64,000 nucleotides of DNA, from the NCBI RefSeq assembly GCF_000293885.2, contig NZ_CP010945.1:558001-622000 (forward strand), read 5' to 3'. The first letter of the stretch is position 1. Each line of letters begins with the position of its first letter. The stretch is from Pseudomonas fluorescens NCIMB 11764 (GTDB lineage Bacteria > Pseudomonadota > Gammaproteobacteria > Pseudomonadales > Pseudomonadaceae). The notes beneath the pieces were generated by a model. It was not told the DNA's origin, ran no database searches, and saw nothing but the letters and a program-made list of their open reading frames with translations. Made by a program: the position numbers and the translations under genes. Of the stretch, positions 51,892-61,560 are shown piece by piece.

Positions 51892-53133
51892 TCAGGCGAC
51901 GCGGGGGGCGAGGCCCTGCATTTCAATCGAGGGTGCGCGCCGGGCGATCAACTCGCTGAGCAACCGGGCGCTGCCGCAAGCCAGGGTAAAACCCAGGGCG
52001 CCATGGCCCAGGTTGAGCCACAGGTTGCGATACGCCGTGGCCCCGATCAACGGCACGCCGCTGGGGGTGGCCGGGCGCATGCCGGCCCATTCGATGGCGG
52101 CGGTGTAATCGCCGGCATTGGGTAAGGTTTCCTGCGCCTGGCGCTTGATCAGCGCCAGACGTTTGGGGTCGAGTGCCGGGTCGAAACCGACGATGTCGAC
52201 CATCGCCGCCACGCGCAGTTGATCACCGATGCGGGCATAAACGATCTTGCGGTTGTAATCGGTGATGCTCAGTTCCGGCGCGCGATGTTCGGTGCGCACG
52301 GGCAAGGTCAGGCTGTAGCCCTTGAGCGGATACAGCGGCAGGTGCATGCCGGGCAGCGCCAGCGCCGGACTGCGATGACCGGCGGCGATCACCAGTTGCT
52401 CGACCGGCAGCACGTGCGAACCCATTTCTACAGCCTGCACCGCGCCATCCGCGTGGCGAATGCCGGTGACCTTGCGTCCCAGCAAAAACTCGCAACGCCC
52501 CGACGCCTGGAGCCGAGCCAGCAGTTGCTGGCAGAAAGCATGGCAATCGGCGACTTCTTCGTCAGGCGTATAAATCGCGCCCACAAACGGCGCCTCGGCA
52601 AGCGCAGGCTCCAACTGTGCGCATTCGGCACGCGACAGCACGTGCTGCTGTTGCGGATCGGCCAGGCCATGGCGCGCATGCTCAAAACTCGCGGCTTCAC
52701 GAAACGTCACCAGTTTGCCGTTGCGCCGCCAGGCGAAGGCGTCGAGACGGTCTTCGTCCCGCCAGCCTTGCAGCGTGGACTGGCTCAGCAGCGCCAGACG
52801 CAGCAGGTGCGCGCCGTTGCGCTGATTCACAGAACGACGGCACGCCGCCAGGAAGGACGCCATCCAGCGCCATTGCGCCGGGTCCAGGCGCGGACGCAAC
52901 TTCAGCGGCGAGTCACCGCGCAGCATCCAGCCAAGCGCCTGCAACGGCACACCGGCATCGGCCAGAGGCGCGACGTAACGGTAGGACAACTGGCCGCCGT
53001 TGGCGAAACTGGTCTCGCTGCCCAGCGAATCCCGGGCCTCGATCAGCGTCACGTCGATGCCGTCGCGAACCAGTGCGTAAGCCGTCGTCAGGCCGATGAC
53101 GCCGCCACCGATGATGCAAACCCGCTGAGCCAT
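51892..53133 (-). CDS. DadA-like D-amino-acid dehydrogenase
   Basis: 413-residue FAD oxidoreductase (DAO family). FAD motif CIIGGGVIGLTTAYALVRDG at residues 5-24, with VTLIEARDSLGSETSFANGGQLSYRY typical of DadA. C-terminal NLWLNLGHGALGFTLACGSARLL closes the FAD site. It oxidises D-amino acids to imino acids. It begins a three-gene unit with ridA and a binding protein and is divergent from a LysR gene 107 bases away. Substrate unproven; it is about 20 residues shorter than typical DadA. Confidence 0.87.
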   Translation of the reverse strand: MAQRVCIIGGGVIGLTTAYALVRDGIDVTLIEARDSLGSETSFANGGQLSYRYVAPLADAGVPLQALGWMLRGDSPLKLRPRLDPAQWRWMASFLAACRRSVNQRNGAHLLRLALLSQSTLQGWRDEDRLDAFAWRRNGKLVTFREAASFEHARHGLADPQQQHVLSRAECAQLEPALAEAPFVGAIYTPDEEVADCHAFCQQLLARLQASGRCEFLLGRKVTGIRHADGAVQAVEMGSHVLPVEQLVIAAGHRSPALALPGMHLPLYPLKGYSLTLPVRTEHRAPELSITDYNRKIVYARIGDQLRVAAMVDIVGFDPALDPKRLALIKRQAQETLPNAGDYTAAIEWAGMRPATPSGVPLIGATAYRNLWLNLGHGALGFTLACGSARLLSELIARRAPSIEMQGLAPRVA

Positions 53134-53240
53134 GTCTGTCCTTAACCGTTGTTGAAACAGGCTTCAGGTTAGGACCAGGTGACAGACCTTGAACAATGCA
53201 TAAAGATGCCTGACCCATAAACAAAGGTTATGGACTTGCC

Positions 53241-54149
53241 ATGCGACTGCGACACATCGAGATTTTCCAGGCCATTCGCCAGACCGGTTCGGTCAGTGGC
53301 GCCGCGCAGTTGCTGCACGTGTCGCAGCCGGCGGTGAGCAAAGTGCTGCAACACGCCGAGCAGCAACTGGGCTTCCCGTTATTTCTGCGGGTGCGCGGTA
53401 AATTGCAGGCCACGCCCGAAGCGCTGGAGCTTGAGCGCGAAGTCGACAAGGTCACCGAAAGCCTGCAAGGCGTGCGACGTCTGGCCCAGAGCCTGCGTCG
53501 CGAGCCGGGTCACAGCGTGAGGATCGGCGCGATCCCGGCGCTGGCCTTATCGCTGCTGCCGCCGGCCATCAACGAGTGGACGCAACGCTACCCGGACATT
53601 GTCTGCGAGCTGTCGAGCGCCCACAGCCGTGAGTTGATGCAGAATTTGTTGATGCGCGAAGTGGATGTCGCGCTGACCTTGCAACCTCCGGATCATCCGG
53701 GCCTGAAGGCGCAGCCCCTGGCCTGCGGGGTGTTGGTGGCGCTGGCGCCGTTGGGCTATTGGACCGACGACGCCTTGGGCCAACCGTTGCCATTGATCGA
53801 ACTGGCCGGTGCGCCGCTGATTGGCCTGTCCAGCGCCGACCCGCTGGCGGCCAGGCTCGACAGCTACCTTGAGGCGGTCGATCCGCCGCCACGGGTTCGT
53901 ATCGCCGTGCAGACCTATTCGCTGGCGCGGGCGATGGTTGAATCCGGTGCCGGGCTGGCGGTGATCGATCCGTTTACCGCGCTAGGCGCGTCCCCCGCCA
54001 CCACGGCGATTCGACCTCTGGCACCCGCGTTACCGATCACGTTGTATGCGGTGACTCGCGCCGACGAACCGCCGCCCCATACCTTGAGCGACCTGTTGCA
54101 GGTGTTCAGCCGACGGGCGCAGGCACAACTGGACCGCCTGTGCCACTGA
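53241..54149 (+). CDS. LysR-family regulator of the dadA-like cluster
   Basis: 302 residues. Helix-turn-helix about 18-45 (GSVSGAAQLLHVSQPAVSKVLQHAE), then an effector domain starting VRIGAIPALALSLLPPAI. LysR genes usually control the divergent neighbour, here the dadA-like/ridA/binding-protein unit, with the amino acid substrate as probable inducer. Similar to OccR/ArgP-like regulators of amino acid catabolism. No clear T-N11-A box was singled out in 53134-53240. Confidence 0.88.
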   Translation: MRLRHIEIFQAIRQTGSVSGAAQLLHVSQPAVSKVLQHAEQQLGFPLFLRVRGKLQATPEALELEREVDKVTESLQGVRRLAQSLRREPGHSVRIGAIPALALSLLPPAINEWTQRYPDIVCELSSAHSRELMQNLLMREVDVALTLQPPDHPGLKAQPLACGVLVALAPLGYWTDDALGQPLPLIELAGAPLIGLSSADPLAARLDSYLEAVDPPPRVRIAVQTYSLARAMVESGAGLAVIDPFTALGASPATTAIRPLAPALPITLYAVTRADEPPPHTLSDLLQVFSRRAQAQLDRLCH

Positions 54150-54238
54150 GGGAGCATGCCTGCTCGCGAATGCGGTGGATCAGTCAGCGATGATGTCGAC
54201 TGACCTGGCGCTTTCGCGAGCAGGCTCGCTCCCACAGG
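54147..54238. repeat. REPIN (GAGCCTGCTCGCG type)
   Basis: GAGGGAGCATGCCTGCTCGCGAATGCGG at left and GCGCTTTCGCGAGCAGGCTCGCTCCCACAG at right, inverted around a 30-base spacer containing GTCGAC. Between convergent LysR and hemolysin III genes. Confidence 0.85.
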
Positions 54239-54262
54239 TTTTTCATATAGCTGCGGTGCGAT

Positions 54263-54880
54263 CTACAAGACATAAAACATAATCGCCACGAAGTGCAGCA
54301 GACTCCCGGCGATCACGAACAGATGCCAGATCCCGTGGGCATGGCGCAAACGACTGTCCAGCGCAAAAAAGATAATGCCCACGGTGTACAACACGCCGCC
54401 CGACGCCAGCCAGGCGAAACCTGTACTGCCCAATGCCGCCAATAACGGTTTGACCGCCACAAGTACGATCCAGCCCATCACCGCATAGATCACGATCGAC
54501 AGAATCCGCGCTTCCGAACGCGGTTTGATCTCTTGCAGGATGCCGATCAGCGCCAGCCCCCAGACAATCCCGAACAACGTCCAGCCCCACGGCCCGCGCA
54601 GGGTCACCAGACAAAACGGCGTGTAACTGCCGGCGATCAACAGGTAGATCGAAAAGTGATCGACCTTCTGCATGATCGCTTTCTTGCGCCCGCGCACGCT
54701 GTGGTAAACGGTCGATGCGCTGTAGAGCACCATCAAGGTAAATCCGTAAATCGCCACGCTGACAATCTTCCACGGGCTGCCGTCCATGCTGGCAATCACC
54801 AGCATCCACACCACCCCGACAACCGCTGCCACCGCCCCGACCAGATGCGTCCAGGCGTTCAATCTTTCCCCGTGATACAT
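54263..54880 (-). CDS. trhA: Hemolysin III family membrane protein
   Basis: 205 residues, seven membrane segments of the PAQR-related YqfA/TrhA family. Conserved residues: GERLNAWTHLVGA with His at the N-terminus, HSVRGRKKAIMQKVDHFSIYLLIAGSYTPF in the middle, and HAHGIWHLFVIAGSLLHF with metal-site His residues at the end. The family is linked to membrane energetics or fatty-acid homeostasis; hemolysis is not its proven role. GAGGTGAG precedes the ATG. Confidence 0.88.
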   Translation of the reverse strand: MYHGERLNAWTHLVGAVAAVVGVVWMLVIASMDGSPWKIVSVAIYGFTLMVLYSASTVYHSVRGRKKAIMQKVDHFSIYLLIAGSYTPFCLVTLRGPWGWTLFGIVWGLALIGILQEIKPRSEARILSIVIYAVMGWIVLVAVKPLLAALGSTGFAWLASGGVLYTVGIIFFALDSRLRHAHGIWHLFVIAGSLLHFVAIMFYVL

Positions 54881-55018
54881 GTGTTGCTCACCTCAAGATT
54901 CGTTGCAACTTCGCGTAAGGCTCACGCCTGAAGGTTAAAAGCGCAATGTTTCAAAACACAAATCCCCCAAGAACCCACATACGTGCACAATCGAGCCATT
55001 CGAATAAGAGTCCGGCCC

Positions 55019-55933
55019 ATGCTGATCGACGAAGAGTTGACCCTGAAAAAACTCGAGGTGTTCCTCGCCTTCATGCGCTCCGGCAATCTGGCTCGCGCCG
55101 CCGCCGAGTTGCAAACCAGCAACGTCAGCGTGCATCGGGCGATCCATTCCCTGGAAAGCGCCCTGCGTTGTCCGCTGTTCAAACATGAAGGGCGCAACCT
55201 GACACCGCTGGAAAGCGCTTATGTGCTGGAAGAGCGAGCGCAGAAGCTGATTCAGGACGTGGTCGAAACCGTGCGCCTGACCCGCGAAGCCGCTGGATTT
55301 TCCGCTGAACGCTTCAAGTTGGGCTCGCTGTATTCGCTGACGGTAAAGACCGTGCCGCAACTGATCATGGGTTTGAAAATCCGCCGCAGCGAACTCAACA
55401 TCGACCTGATCCTCGGTTCGAATTTCGATCTGTTGTACAAACTCAAGAACATGGAAGTCGACGCGATCCTGGTGTCTTTGGACGACAGCGTGAACGACCC
55501 GGATTGCGAGCAGATTCCGTTGTTTTCCGATGACATCTTCCTGGCGACCCCGGCAGACTCGAAGTTTGCCCAACGCACCGAAGTGGATCTGGCCGAGGTC
55601 CGCGACGAGACGTTCATCACCCTGACCCAAGGCTTCGCCACGCACCAGGATGGCAATCGGGTGTTCAAGCAAGCGGGGTTCGAGCCGAAGGTGGCGATGC
55701 AGGTCAACGACATTTTCACCCTGCTGAGCATGGTCAGCTCGGGGGTGGGTTATGCGTTGCTGCCGGGGCGGATTGCGGCGGTGTATGAGAACCGTGTGAA
55801 GCTGATTCCGTTGCAGGAAAAGTATCGGTTGCAGCAGCACATTGGCGTGGTGTTTTTGAAAGCCAAGGAGCGCGATCCGAATCTGCTGGCGTTGTTGGCG
55901 GAGTGTCGGATGTATGCCAATCGCCAGGCCTGA
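55019..55933 (+). CDS. mdcR: LysR-family regulator MdcR
   Basis: 304 residues. Start MLIDEELTLKKLEVFLAFM; helix-turn-helix about 22-48 (GNLARAAAELQTSNVSVHRAIHSLE). Effector domain follows. This sequence type and its place at the end of a malonate decarboxylase-transporter operon identify it as MdcR, the malonate-responsive activator. The ATG at 55019 gives the usual N-terminus; a frame at 54983 is longer by 12 residues. It points toward madM (convergent). Confidence 0.88.
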   Translation: MLIDEELTLKKLEVFLAFMRSGNLARAAAELQTSNVSVHRAIHSLESALRCPLFKHEGRNLTPLESAYVLEERAQKLIQDVVETVRLTREAAGFSAERFKLGSLYSLTVKTVPQLIMGLKIRRSELNIDLILGSNFDLLYKLKNMEVDAILVSLDDSVNDPDCEQIPLFSDDIFLATPADSKFAQRTEVDLAEVRDETFITLTQGFATHQDGNRVFKQAGFEPKVAMQVNDIFTLLSMVSSGVGYALLPGRIAAVYENRVKLIPLQEKYRLQQHIGVVFLKAKERDPNLLALLAECRMYANRQA

Positions 55934-55946
55934 GACCCTGTCGCGC

Positions 55947-55975
55947 CCTTCGCGGGCAAGCCTCGCTCCTACAGG
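55947..55975. repeat. Single REP element
   Basis: CCTTCGCGGGCAAGCCTCGCTCCTACAGG is one copy of the 4291-type REP between convergent mdcR and madM. A degenerate inverted trace (CCTGTGGGCGCGTGGC) follows to about 56004. Confidence 0.65.
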
Positions 55976-56018
55976 CATTGCGCAGATCCTGTGGGCGCGT
56001 GGCTTACCCTCTAACGCA

Positions 56019-56783
56019 TCAGCCCATTAATCCGCGCATGATCACAAACAGCAACGAAGGCCCGAGTAAACAACCCAATGCCGTGTAGAACGCCGCCGTC
56101 AGGCAACCATACGGCACCAGTTTCGGATCCGTGGCCGCCAAACCGCCGGCCACACCGCTGGAAGTGCCCATCAATCCGCCGAAAATCACCGCACTGCGCG
56201 GGTTGTTCAGCCCGATCATCGGGGCCACGAACGGCGTCATCACCATCACCAGGATGGCTTTGATCAGCCCCGCCGCAATCGACAGCGCCATGACCTCGGA
56301 ACTCGCACCAATCGCTGCCCCGGTCACCGGTCCGACGATATACGTCACCGCGCCAGCACCGATGGTAGTCAAGCTCACCGCATCGGTGTAACCGAACGCC
56401 ATCGCCACCGCGACACCGGCTATGAACGATGTCCCGACGCCGACGAACAATGCCAGCACACCGACAAAACCGGCACGCTTGAGCTCATCGACACTGACAC
56501 CGAACGCCGTGGCGACAATCGCGAAATCACGCAACATGGCGCCGCCCAGCAGGCCGATGCCCGACAACAACGGAATGTCCACCACGCCTTTCTGGCCACC
56601 GGTCAGCGCGCCCCCGATATAAGACAACAACAACCCAAGCAGAATGGCGATGGCCGAGCCGTGCAGGCGACCTTTGGTGAATGTATTGGAAATCCAGTAG
56701 GACACCCACATGGTCACGCCGACAATCAGAAAGCCACTGATCAGGCCGTAACCGGTAATTACCTTCATCATCGATTCGTACAT
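56019..56783 (-). CDS. madM: Malonate transporter subunit MadM
   Basis: 254-residue inner-membrane protein with about eight hydrophobic segments; with MadL it forms the sodium-linked malonate importer. The regions SYIGGALTGGQKGVVDIPLLSG and AVIFGGLMGTSSGVAGGLAATDP are characteristic. The ATG at 56783 (MYESMMKVITGYGL) is preferred to a frame opening far upstream inside madL. Starts 5 bases after madL stop. Last gene of the mdc operon. Confidence 0.92.
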   Translation of the reverse strand: MYESMMKVITGYGLISGFLIVGVTMWVSYWISNTFTKGRLHGSAIAILLGLLLSYIGGALTGGQKGVVDIPLLSGIGLLGGAMLRDFAIVATAFGVSVDELKRAGFVGVLALFVGVGTSFIAGVAVAMAFGYTDAVSLTTIGAGAVTYIVGPVTGAAIGASSEVMALSIAAGLIKAILVMVMTPFVAPMIGLNNPRSAVIFGGLMGTSSGVAGGLAATDPKLVPYGCLTAAFYTALGCLLGPSLLFVIMRGLMG

Positions 56784-56788
56784 GGCGA

Positions 56789-57181
56789 TCACCCTACCGT
56801 CTTGGGAGGAATGACCGAGGCGGGTTCCTTGTTGCCGATGCGTACCAGCACCGGCACCAAGGCAAAGGCGATAACCACCGCTGCCGTCCCCGCCAAGATC
56901 GCCATCGGCCCACCCTTGAGTGCGCCATAGACGTTTTGTTGTGCCGCCATGGCGACGACGATCGGGATATAAATTGCGCTCCAGAACTCCACGCCCTGCT
57001 CTGTCTTGCCTTTGAACCAACCACTTTTATTCAGGTAACTGCCGAGGCCGATCAACAGCAGCATCGCAATACCTACACCGCCAACGTTGGCCGGTACACC
57101 AATCAGCTTGCCGAGCAGTTCACCGACAAAAATACCCACCAGGGTACAAAAGGCGAGAAACGCCACACCGTAAATAATCAT
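56789..57181 (-). CDS. madL: Malonate transporter subunit MadL
   Basis: 130 residues with four membrane segments (start MIIYGVAFLAFCTLVGIFVG). GGVGIAMLLLIGLGSYLNKSG and FWSAIYIPIVVAMAAQQNVYGAL are family blocks. GAGGA 8 bases before the ATG at 57181. Translated just before madM; both are needed for malonate uptake. Confidence 0.92.
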   Translation of the reverse strand: MIIYGVAFLAFCTLVGIFVGELLGKLIGVPANVGGVGIAMLLLIGLGSYLNKSGWFKGKTEQGVEFWSAIYIPIVVAMAAQQNVYGALKGGPMAILAGTAAVVIAFALVPVLVRIGNKEPASVIPPKTVG

Positions 57182-57246
57182 TGTTGTTGTCCTCAAAGTG
57201 CATCGTCGAATGTTGTTTTTGTTGTTCGAAGGCTTGAGTCGATGGT

Positions 57247-58158
57247 CTAGGGTTGGCGGCTTCCCTCCTCACGCAACAGCGCCTGCAAGGTATCGAGGCG
57301 AGCACCGTCGAAGGCAATCACGGTGCCCTGCTCGAACACCCGGCGCGCCAGCCCGGTCAGCACCGCGCCGGGCGGCAGTTCAATCTGCAGACGTACGCCG
57401 CGCTCGTAGGCGCTTTGCACGGTGCCACGCCAATCGACGACGCGGCACATGTTAAAAGCGAGGTCATCGCGCAAGGCTTCGACATTGATGATTGGCCGGG
57501 CGCGACTGCCACTGAGGTAACCCAGAGCCGGCGTTTTCAGCGACACCTTGGCGAATGCATCCGCCAGCGTTTTAGCGGGCGCATCCAACAGTGGGCAATG
57601 CGACGGCACACTGACGGCGAGTCGTTTGGCCAGGCCTGCACCGCGACCTTTTGCCAGCTCGGCGACGGCTTTCATCGCGCCGTCGCTGCCGGCAATCACC
57701 ACCTGGTTATCGGCATTGATGTTGGCCAGGTAAACCGGCGTGTCGACGCTGTGAACCTGCGCCAGCAAGCCTTCCACTGTGGACAAATCGAGGCCGATGA
57801 TCGCGGTCATGCCGTAGCCCTGTGGATAAGCCTGCTGCATCAGTTCACCGCGCAGGCTGACCAGATGCAACGCATCGCTGAAACCCAAGGCACCCGCCAC
57901 CACAGCCGCCGGATAGGCGCCAATGGACAATCCCGCCACGTAATCCGGCGCCATGGATAACTGGCGCGACGCGGCGACACCGGCGATCAACAGGCAAAGC
58001 TGAACCGCCCGTGTCGACTTCAACGCTTCGGCAGAATCCAGCAGCAACGCCTCTTCACCGAGCACGTTACTCGCCTCGTTCACCGTTTCGCGAGGCAAAC
58101 GATGGAGCATGCCCGGCTGTTGCGCGCCCTGGCCGGGGAACACCAGCAAACTGCTCAC
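57247..58158 (-). CDS. mdcH: Malonate decarboxylase, epsilon subunit (MdcH)
   Basis: Malonyl-CoA:ACP transacylase that starts the cycle by loading malonyl onto the MdcC thiol. 303 residues, FabD fold: FPGQGAQQPGM at the N-terminus and active Ser in GLSIGAYPAAV (GxSxG, near residue 80). Start is the GTG at 58158, which overlaps the mdcG stop (GTGA), not the longer reading from 58173. SVPSHCPLLDAP near residue 190 holds the catalytic His. Confidence 0.92.
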   Translation of the reverse strand: MSSLLVFPGQGAQQPGMLHRLPRETVNEASNVLGEEALLLDSAEALKSTRAVQLCLLIAGVAASRQLSMAPDYVAGLSIGAYPAAVVAGALGFSDALHLVSLRGELMQQAYPQGYGMTAIIGLDLSTVEGLLAQVHSVDTPVYLANINADNQVVIAGSDGAMKAVAELAKGRGAGLAKRLAVSVPSHCPLLDAPAKTLADAFAKVSLKTPALGYLSGSRARPIINVEALRDDLAFNMCRVVDWRGTVQSAYERGVRLQIELPPGAVLTGLARRVFEQGTVIAFDGARLDTLQALLREEGSRQP

Positions 58159-58763
58159 GCTGCTTGCTCCCACGGATCAATGACCAGGCAGGCTTCGCGG
58201 GCGTTTTTCAGCAAAACCCGACGGGCAGGACCGGCCCATTCGCGCAGGGCGACGGCGCCGAAAGGCGTTTGCAACTGCATGTCCACTTGGCATACAGCCG
58301 CGTCCAGAATCTTCACCAGCGCCTGCGCTTTCAATCGGTCGAGCGGTTGCGGCGTGCGCAGGATCAAGTCGAGATCGCTGCGCTCATGCAAGGCCTGAAA
58401 ACCGCTGGCCAATTCAAACCCGGCGCTGCCGCCGACGCCCCACGCCCAACCATAATCATCCAGCAGTGGCCGCAGCTGAGTGAGGGCGTGGACTGCCGGC
58501 AAATCCCGGTCAATCGAGACATGACGAAGCGCTTCCGGCCTGACGCAACGGGAAATCGCATCGATCGACATCACTGTTGCAAAGCGCTGTTCACGTAACC
58601 GCCCACGCACCCCGACCGCGATGAAATCCGGCGCACTCAACGCACGCCGAACCACCACCGGCTGACCCGCGCTGATCGACTCGACCACCCACGCAGGCGC
58701 GTCCACCGGCAACTGCTCTGGGGTCATGCCCCAGAGCAGGTCGTGGGCCAGAAAGGTATTCAC
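58155..58763 (-). CDS. mdcG: Phosphoribosyl-dephospho-CoA transferase MdcG
   Basis: Transfers the triphosphoribosyl-dephospho-CoA prosthetic group to Ser of MdcC. 202 residues. Nucleotidyltransferase-like GGSAGFELASG and ERSDLDLILRTP (Asp pair near residues 128-130) are seen. Start is GTG at 58763 overlapping the mdcE stop (GTGA); a longer frame from 58880 is antisense-like and inside mdcE. Confidence 0.9.
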   Translation of the reverse strand: MNTFLAHDLLWGMTPEQLPVDAPAWVVESISAGQPVVVRRALSAPDFIAVGVRGRLREQRFATVMSIDAISRCVRPEALRHVSIDRDLPAVHALTQLRPLLDDYGWAWGVGGSAGFELASGFQALHERSDLDLILRTPQPLDRLKAQALVKILDAAVCQVDMQLQTPFGAVALREWAGPARRVLLKNAREACLVIDPWEQAA

Positions 58764-59563
58764 CACTGCTCTCTCAGCAGTTGGCGAACGTTGCTCGAGG
58801 CCGCGCGATTGCTCGCACCCAAGCGGCCGCTCAAATCGCGACCGCTTGCGGCGACATCGCCAATCGCCAGGCCCAGGCACTCAGTCACACGCGCCAGATC
58901 GGCGGCCGTCGGCTGCTCGATCTGTTCAACCGACAAGGTTTCCCAAAGCAAACCCAGACTGGCGTAGCTGTCGATGTCATACGCCATCGGTGGCACGCTG
59001 GCAGCCAGCGCTTCCAGCTCTTCGACGCTGCGCAAGGTCACCCGCGCCGCCGAAGCCTTGCCCATCGCATGCACCATCACGCCTGGATCACGCAGCGCGA
59101 TCAACCGATTGGCCTGATACCCATGGGCCAGGAATGCCCCGGACATTGCCTTGCCCACCAGCAAACCGATCACCGCGTGACCAGCCAATCGGGCACGGGC
59201 ATAACTGTCTGCCGCAGCGGCCAGTGCCTGATGAATGCCGAGTGCTTCTTCGCGCCGACCGTAGGCCTGACTCGGCACATCGATGATCGCGATCACGGCG
59301 CGCTTGTGCGGTTTATCAACGTCAGCCGTGATGACTTCATCCACCGCCCTGGCCAAACCCCAGCCTTCCAGCAAACCCACCTCGCCGTTGCGAGCGCGGA
59401 CAAAGCGGTTGTCGGGATCCGCCACCACCGCAATGAACCGAACCGACTGATCACCCAACACACCGTCGGCCACCTTCAACGAAGCAGGCAAACCTTCGAC
59501 TGGTGTCGCGCCCGCACTCAAGGCATTGAACCAGCTCAAACCTCTCAGGGAATACGAATTCAT
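58760..59563 (-). CDS. mdcE: Malonate decarboxylase, gamma subunit (MdcE)
   Basis: 267 residues. Carboxyltransferase-like fold; with MdcD it decarboxylates malonyl-S-ACP to acetyl-S-ACP. Blocks VSQAYGRREEALGIHQA-type region (residues 97-112) and HAVIGLLVGKAMSGAFLAHG fit MdcE. ATG overlaps the end of mdcD by four bases (ATGA). Confidence 0.93.
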   Translation of the reverse strand: MNSYSLRGLSWFNALSAGATPVEGLPASLKVADGVLGDQSVRFIAVVADPDNRFVRARNGEVGLLEGWGLARAVDEVITADVDKPHKRAVIAIIDVPSQAYGRREEALGIHQALAAAADSYARARLAGHAVIGLLVGKAMSGAFLAHGYQANRLIALRDPGVMVHAMGKASAARVTLRSVEELEALAASVPPMAYDIDSYASLGLLWETLSVEQIEQPTAADLARVTECLGLAIGDVAASGRDLSGRLGASNRAASSNVRQLLREQW

Positions 59564-60411
59564 GAGCGCTCTCCTTGATACAGATCGCGAACCGTCGCCG
59601 GATCGATTTGCGGCGTGGCGTCCAGACGGGCCAGCCGTTGCAGGAACAGATCGGCCTGACGACTGCGTTGTTGCGCTGGCAGGCCTTGTTCAAGCAACTC
59701 ACTGACCTGCTGCTGAATCTGCGCCACGTCGTCAGCCACAAAACGATCCGCCAGACCGCTGGCAAAACGTTGCTCGCCGCCGGTCAGGCTCCAGATGAAA
59801 GGACGGTCGCGGGAGTCGTACTCCTCAAGCCCCGCTTCCTGTTCGATCACTTGTGGACCGTTCAGGCCAAGACGCGCTTCCTGGGTCACCAGCAAATAGC
59901 TGCACAACCCGGCGGCAATCGACATCCCGCCAAAGCAGCCCACGCTACCGGCCACGACGCCGACAACGGGTTGGTACTGGCGTAAATCGACGATCGCCGC
60001 ATGAATATCGGCAATCGCCGCCAGCCCGAGGTTGGCTTCCTGCAACCGCACGCCGCCCGTTTCCAGCAACAACACGGCGCGGGTCGGAATCCCGTTGCGG
60101 TTGTCTTCGGCAGCCAGTTCCAGCGCGCCGGCAATCTTCGCCCCGCCGACTTCGCCGAGGCTGCCGCCCTGAAACGCGCCTTCGATCGCCGCGATAACCA
60201 CCGGCATACCGCCGATGCTGCCCTTGGCAATCACCACGCCGTCATCGGCTTGCGGCACCACGCCCTGACGCGACAACCACGGCGACATGATCCGTTGGAA
60301 CGGGTCGAGCAATTCGCGGAAGGTGCCGGCATCGAGCAAGGCTTTCGCCCGTTGCCGCGCACCGAGTTCGACGAAACTGTGTTTATGCAGGAGGTCTGCG
60401 CTGTCAGTCAT
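59560..60411 (-). CDS. mdcD: Malonate decarboxylase, beta subunit (MdcD)
   Basis: 283 residues, carboxyltransferase fold. AIEGAFQGGSLGEVGGAKIAGALELA and GSVGCFGGMSIAAGLCSYLL form the oxyanion-hole regions. ATG at 60411 overlaps mdcC by eight bases. Acts as a heterodimer with MdcE. Confidence 0.94.
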   Translation of the reverse strand: MTDSADLLHKHSFVELGARQRAKALLDAGTFRELLDPFQRIMSPWLSRQGVVPQADDGVVIAKGSIGGMPVVIAAIEGAFQGGSLGEVGGAKIAGALELAAEDNRNGIPTRAVLLLETGGVRLQEANLGLAAIADIHAAIVDLRQYQPVVGVVAGSVGCFGGMSIAAGLCSYLLVTQEARLGLNGPQVIEQEAGLEEYDSRDRPFIWSLTGGEQRFASGLADRFVADDVAQIQQQVSELLEQGLPAQQRSRQADLFLQRLARLDATPQIDPATVRDLYQGERS

Positions 60412-60703
60412 GGCCGATCTCCTCAAAGCCTTGTTCCAGACGCAAGCGCACCACGCCGGGGGTTGCGCCGAAGTCGTGGATATCGATGGCCATCGCTGGC
60501 GGGACCTGGCCGTCGAACATCCGCGCAAACAGATGCTGCCAGCGTTGTTCGGCGCCATTGACCGAGGTCTGCACCTTGATGGTCAGCTTGCCGGCCTGAC
60601 CCGGTTCGATCAGCACTTCCAGATCGCCAGAGCCGACACAACCCACCAGGGTGCGGCCACGTGGCGGCTGCCCGGCGGGGAATTCAAAGGATAAGGTTTC
60701 CAT
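60404..60703 (-). CDS. mdcC: Malonate decarboxylase acyl carrier protein (MdcC)
   Basis: 99 residues. Carries the CoA-like prosthetic group on a conserved Ser (Ser25 in GCVGSGDLEVL). Basic-looking in fold to CitD. Starts at the mdcB stop and overlaps mdcD, indicating tight translational coupling. Confidence 0.92.
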   Translation of the reverse strand: METLSFEFPAGQPPRGRTLVGCVGSGDLEVLIEPGQAGKLTIKVQTSVNGAEQRWQHLFARMFDGQVPPAMAIDIHDFGATPGVVRLRLEQGFEEIGHD

Positions 60704-61560
60704 CAGAAAGCTCCGGACTCGATGCGATCGATAAACAGGCAGGCGGCGAGTAAATCCGCTGCACCGCCGGGCGACGCATTCAATGCGATTAATTGTTCGT
60801 CCAGTTCGTGCAGACGGCGACGACCGGCGAGGCTGGCGCTGCCGCCGGCATCGAGTACCGCCTGGGCGCCGAGTTGCATGGTGTGCAGGCCGTGTTCGCC
60901 GGCGCGGTAGAGCACGCAGGTGTCGCTCAGTTGAGTCATGATCGCCAGCAACGCATCGAGCCGGGCGTTCTGTTCACCATGGCCGGCGGCGCGGCTGATT
61001 TTGAGTTGCGGCAGTGCGCGTTGCAGCACTGAAGGAAAGCCCAGTTGCGCCTCTTCACGGGCACCGCGCGCGCCGTAACGTTGGGCGACTTGGGCACCGT
61101 GGCTCAGAGGCCTTGGAGCGTAACGATCGTAGAGCAGGGCGAGGCGAGCGGCGCGCAACGTGACCGAGCCTGGGCCCCTGGACTCAGGTTCAAGCGCCGC
61201 CGCCGCGGCCAGCAATCCCAACGCCCAAATCGCGCCACGGTGGGTATTCACCCCATTGGTGGTGGCGAGCATCGTTTGCTCACCTTCCCGGCCAACTCGG
61301 CCGAGGGCCTCACGCAGCGGCAAACCCACTTCGCCAATTTCGATAGCCGCTTGCGCCATTTCCTTGAACGCTGGCCACAACGACAACGCCGAAGCGTGCA
61401 TCAGCCCAAGGTGCAAATCGGTATGCGCGCCGTTGCCACGACGATCGACCAGCGCCGGTTTCGGCGACAAATCCGCTTCGTCGATCAGCGCATCCACCGC
61501 CAGGTCCGCCAGCCGCTCGGCCAGGGTTAAGGTTTTCGGTTGCAGGTTGAAGGCGTGCAT
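60703..61560 (-). CDS. mdcB: Triphosphoribosyl-dephospho-CoA synthase (MdcB)
   Basis: Makes the prosthetic group precursor from dephospho-CoA and ATP. 285 residues, all-helical CitG/MdcB family. [21 protein letters not shown] near residue 34 and [19 protein letters not shown] near 102 are family blocks. ATG at 61560 overlaps the mdcA TAA by one base. Confidence 0.93.
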   Translation of the reverse strand: MHAFNLQPKTLTLAERLADLAVDALIDEADLSPKPALVDRRGNGAHTDLHLGLMHASALSLWPAFKEMAQAAIEIGEVGLPLREALGRVGREGEQTMLATTNGVNTHRGAIWALGLLAAAAALEPESRGPGSVTLRAARLALLYDRYAPRPLSHGAQVAQRYGARGAREEAQLGFPSVLQRALPQLKISRAAGHGEQNARLDALLAIMTQLSDTCVLYRAGEHGLHTMQLGAQAVLDAGGSASLAGRRRLHELDEQLIALNASPGGAADLLAACLFIDRIESGAF

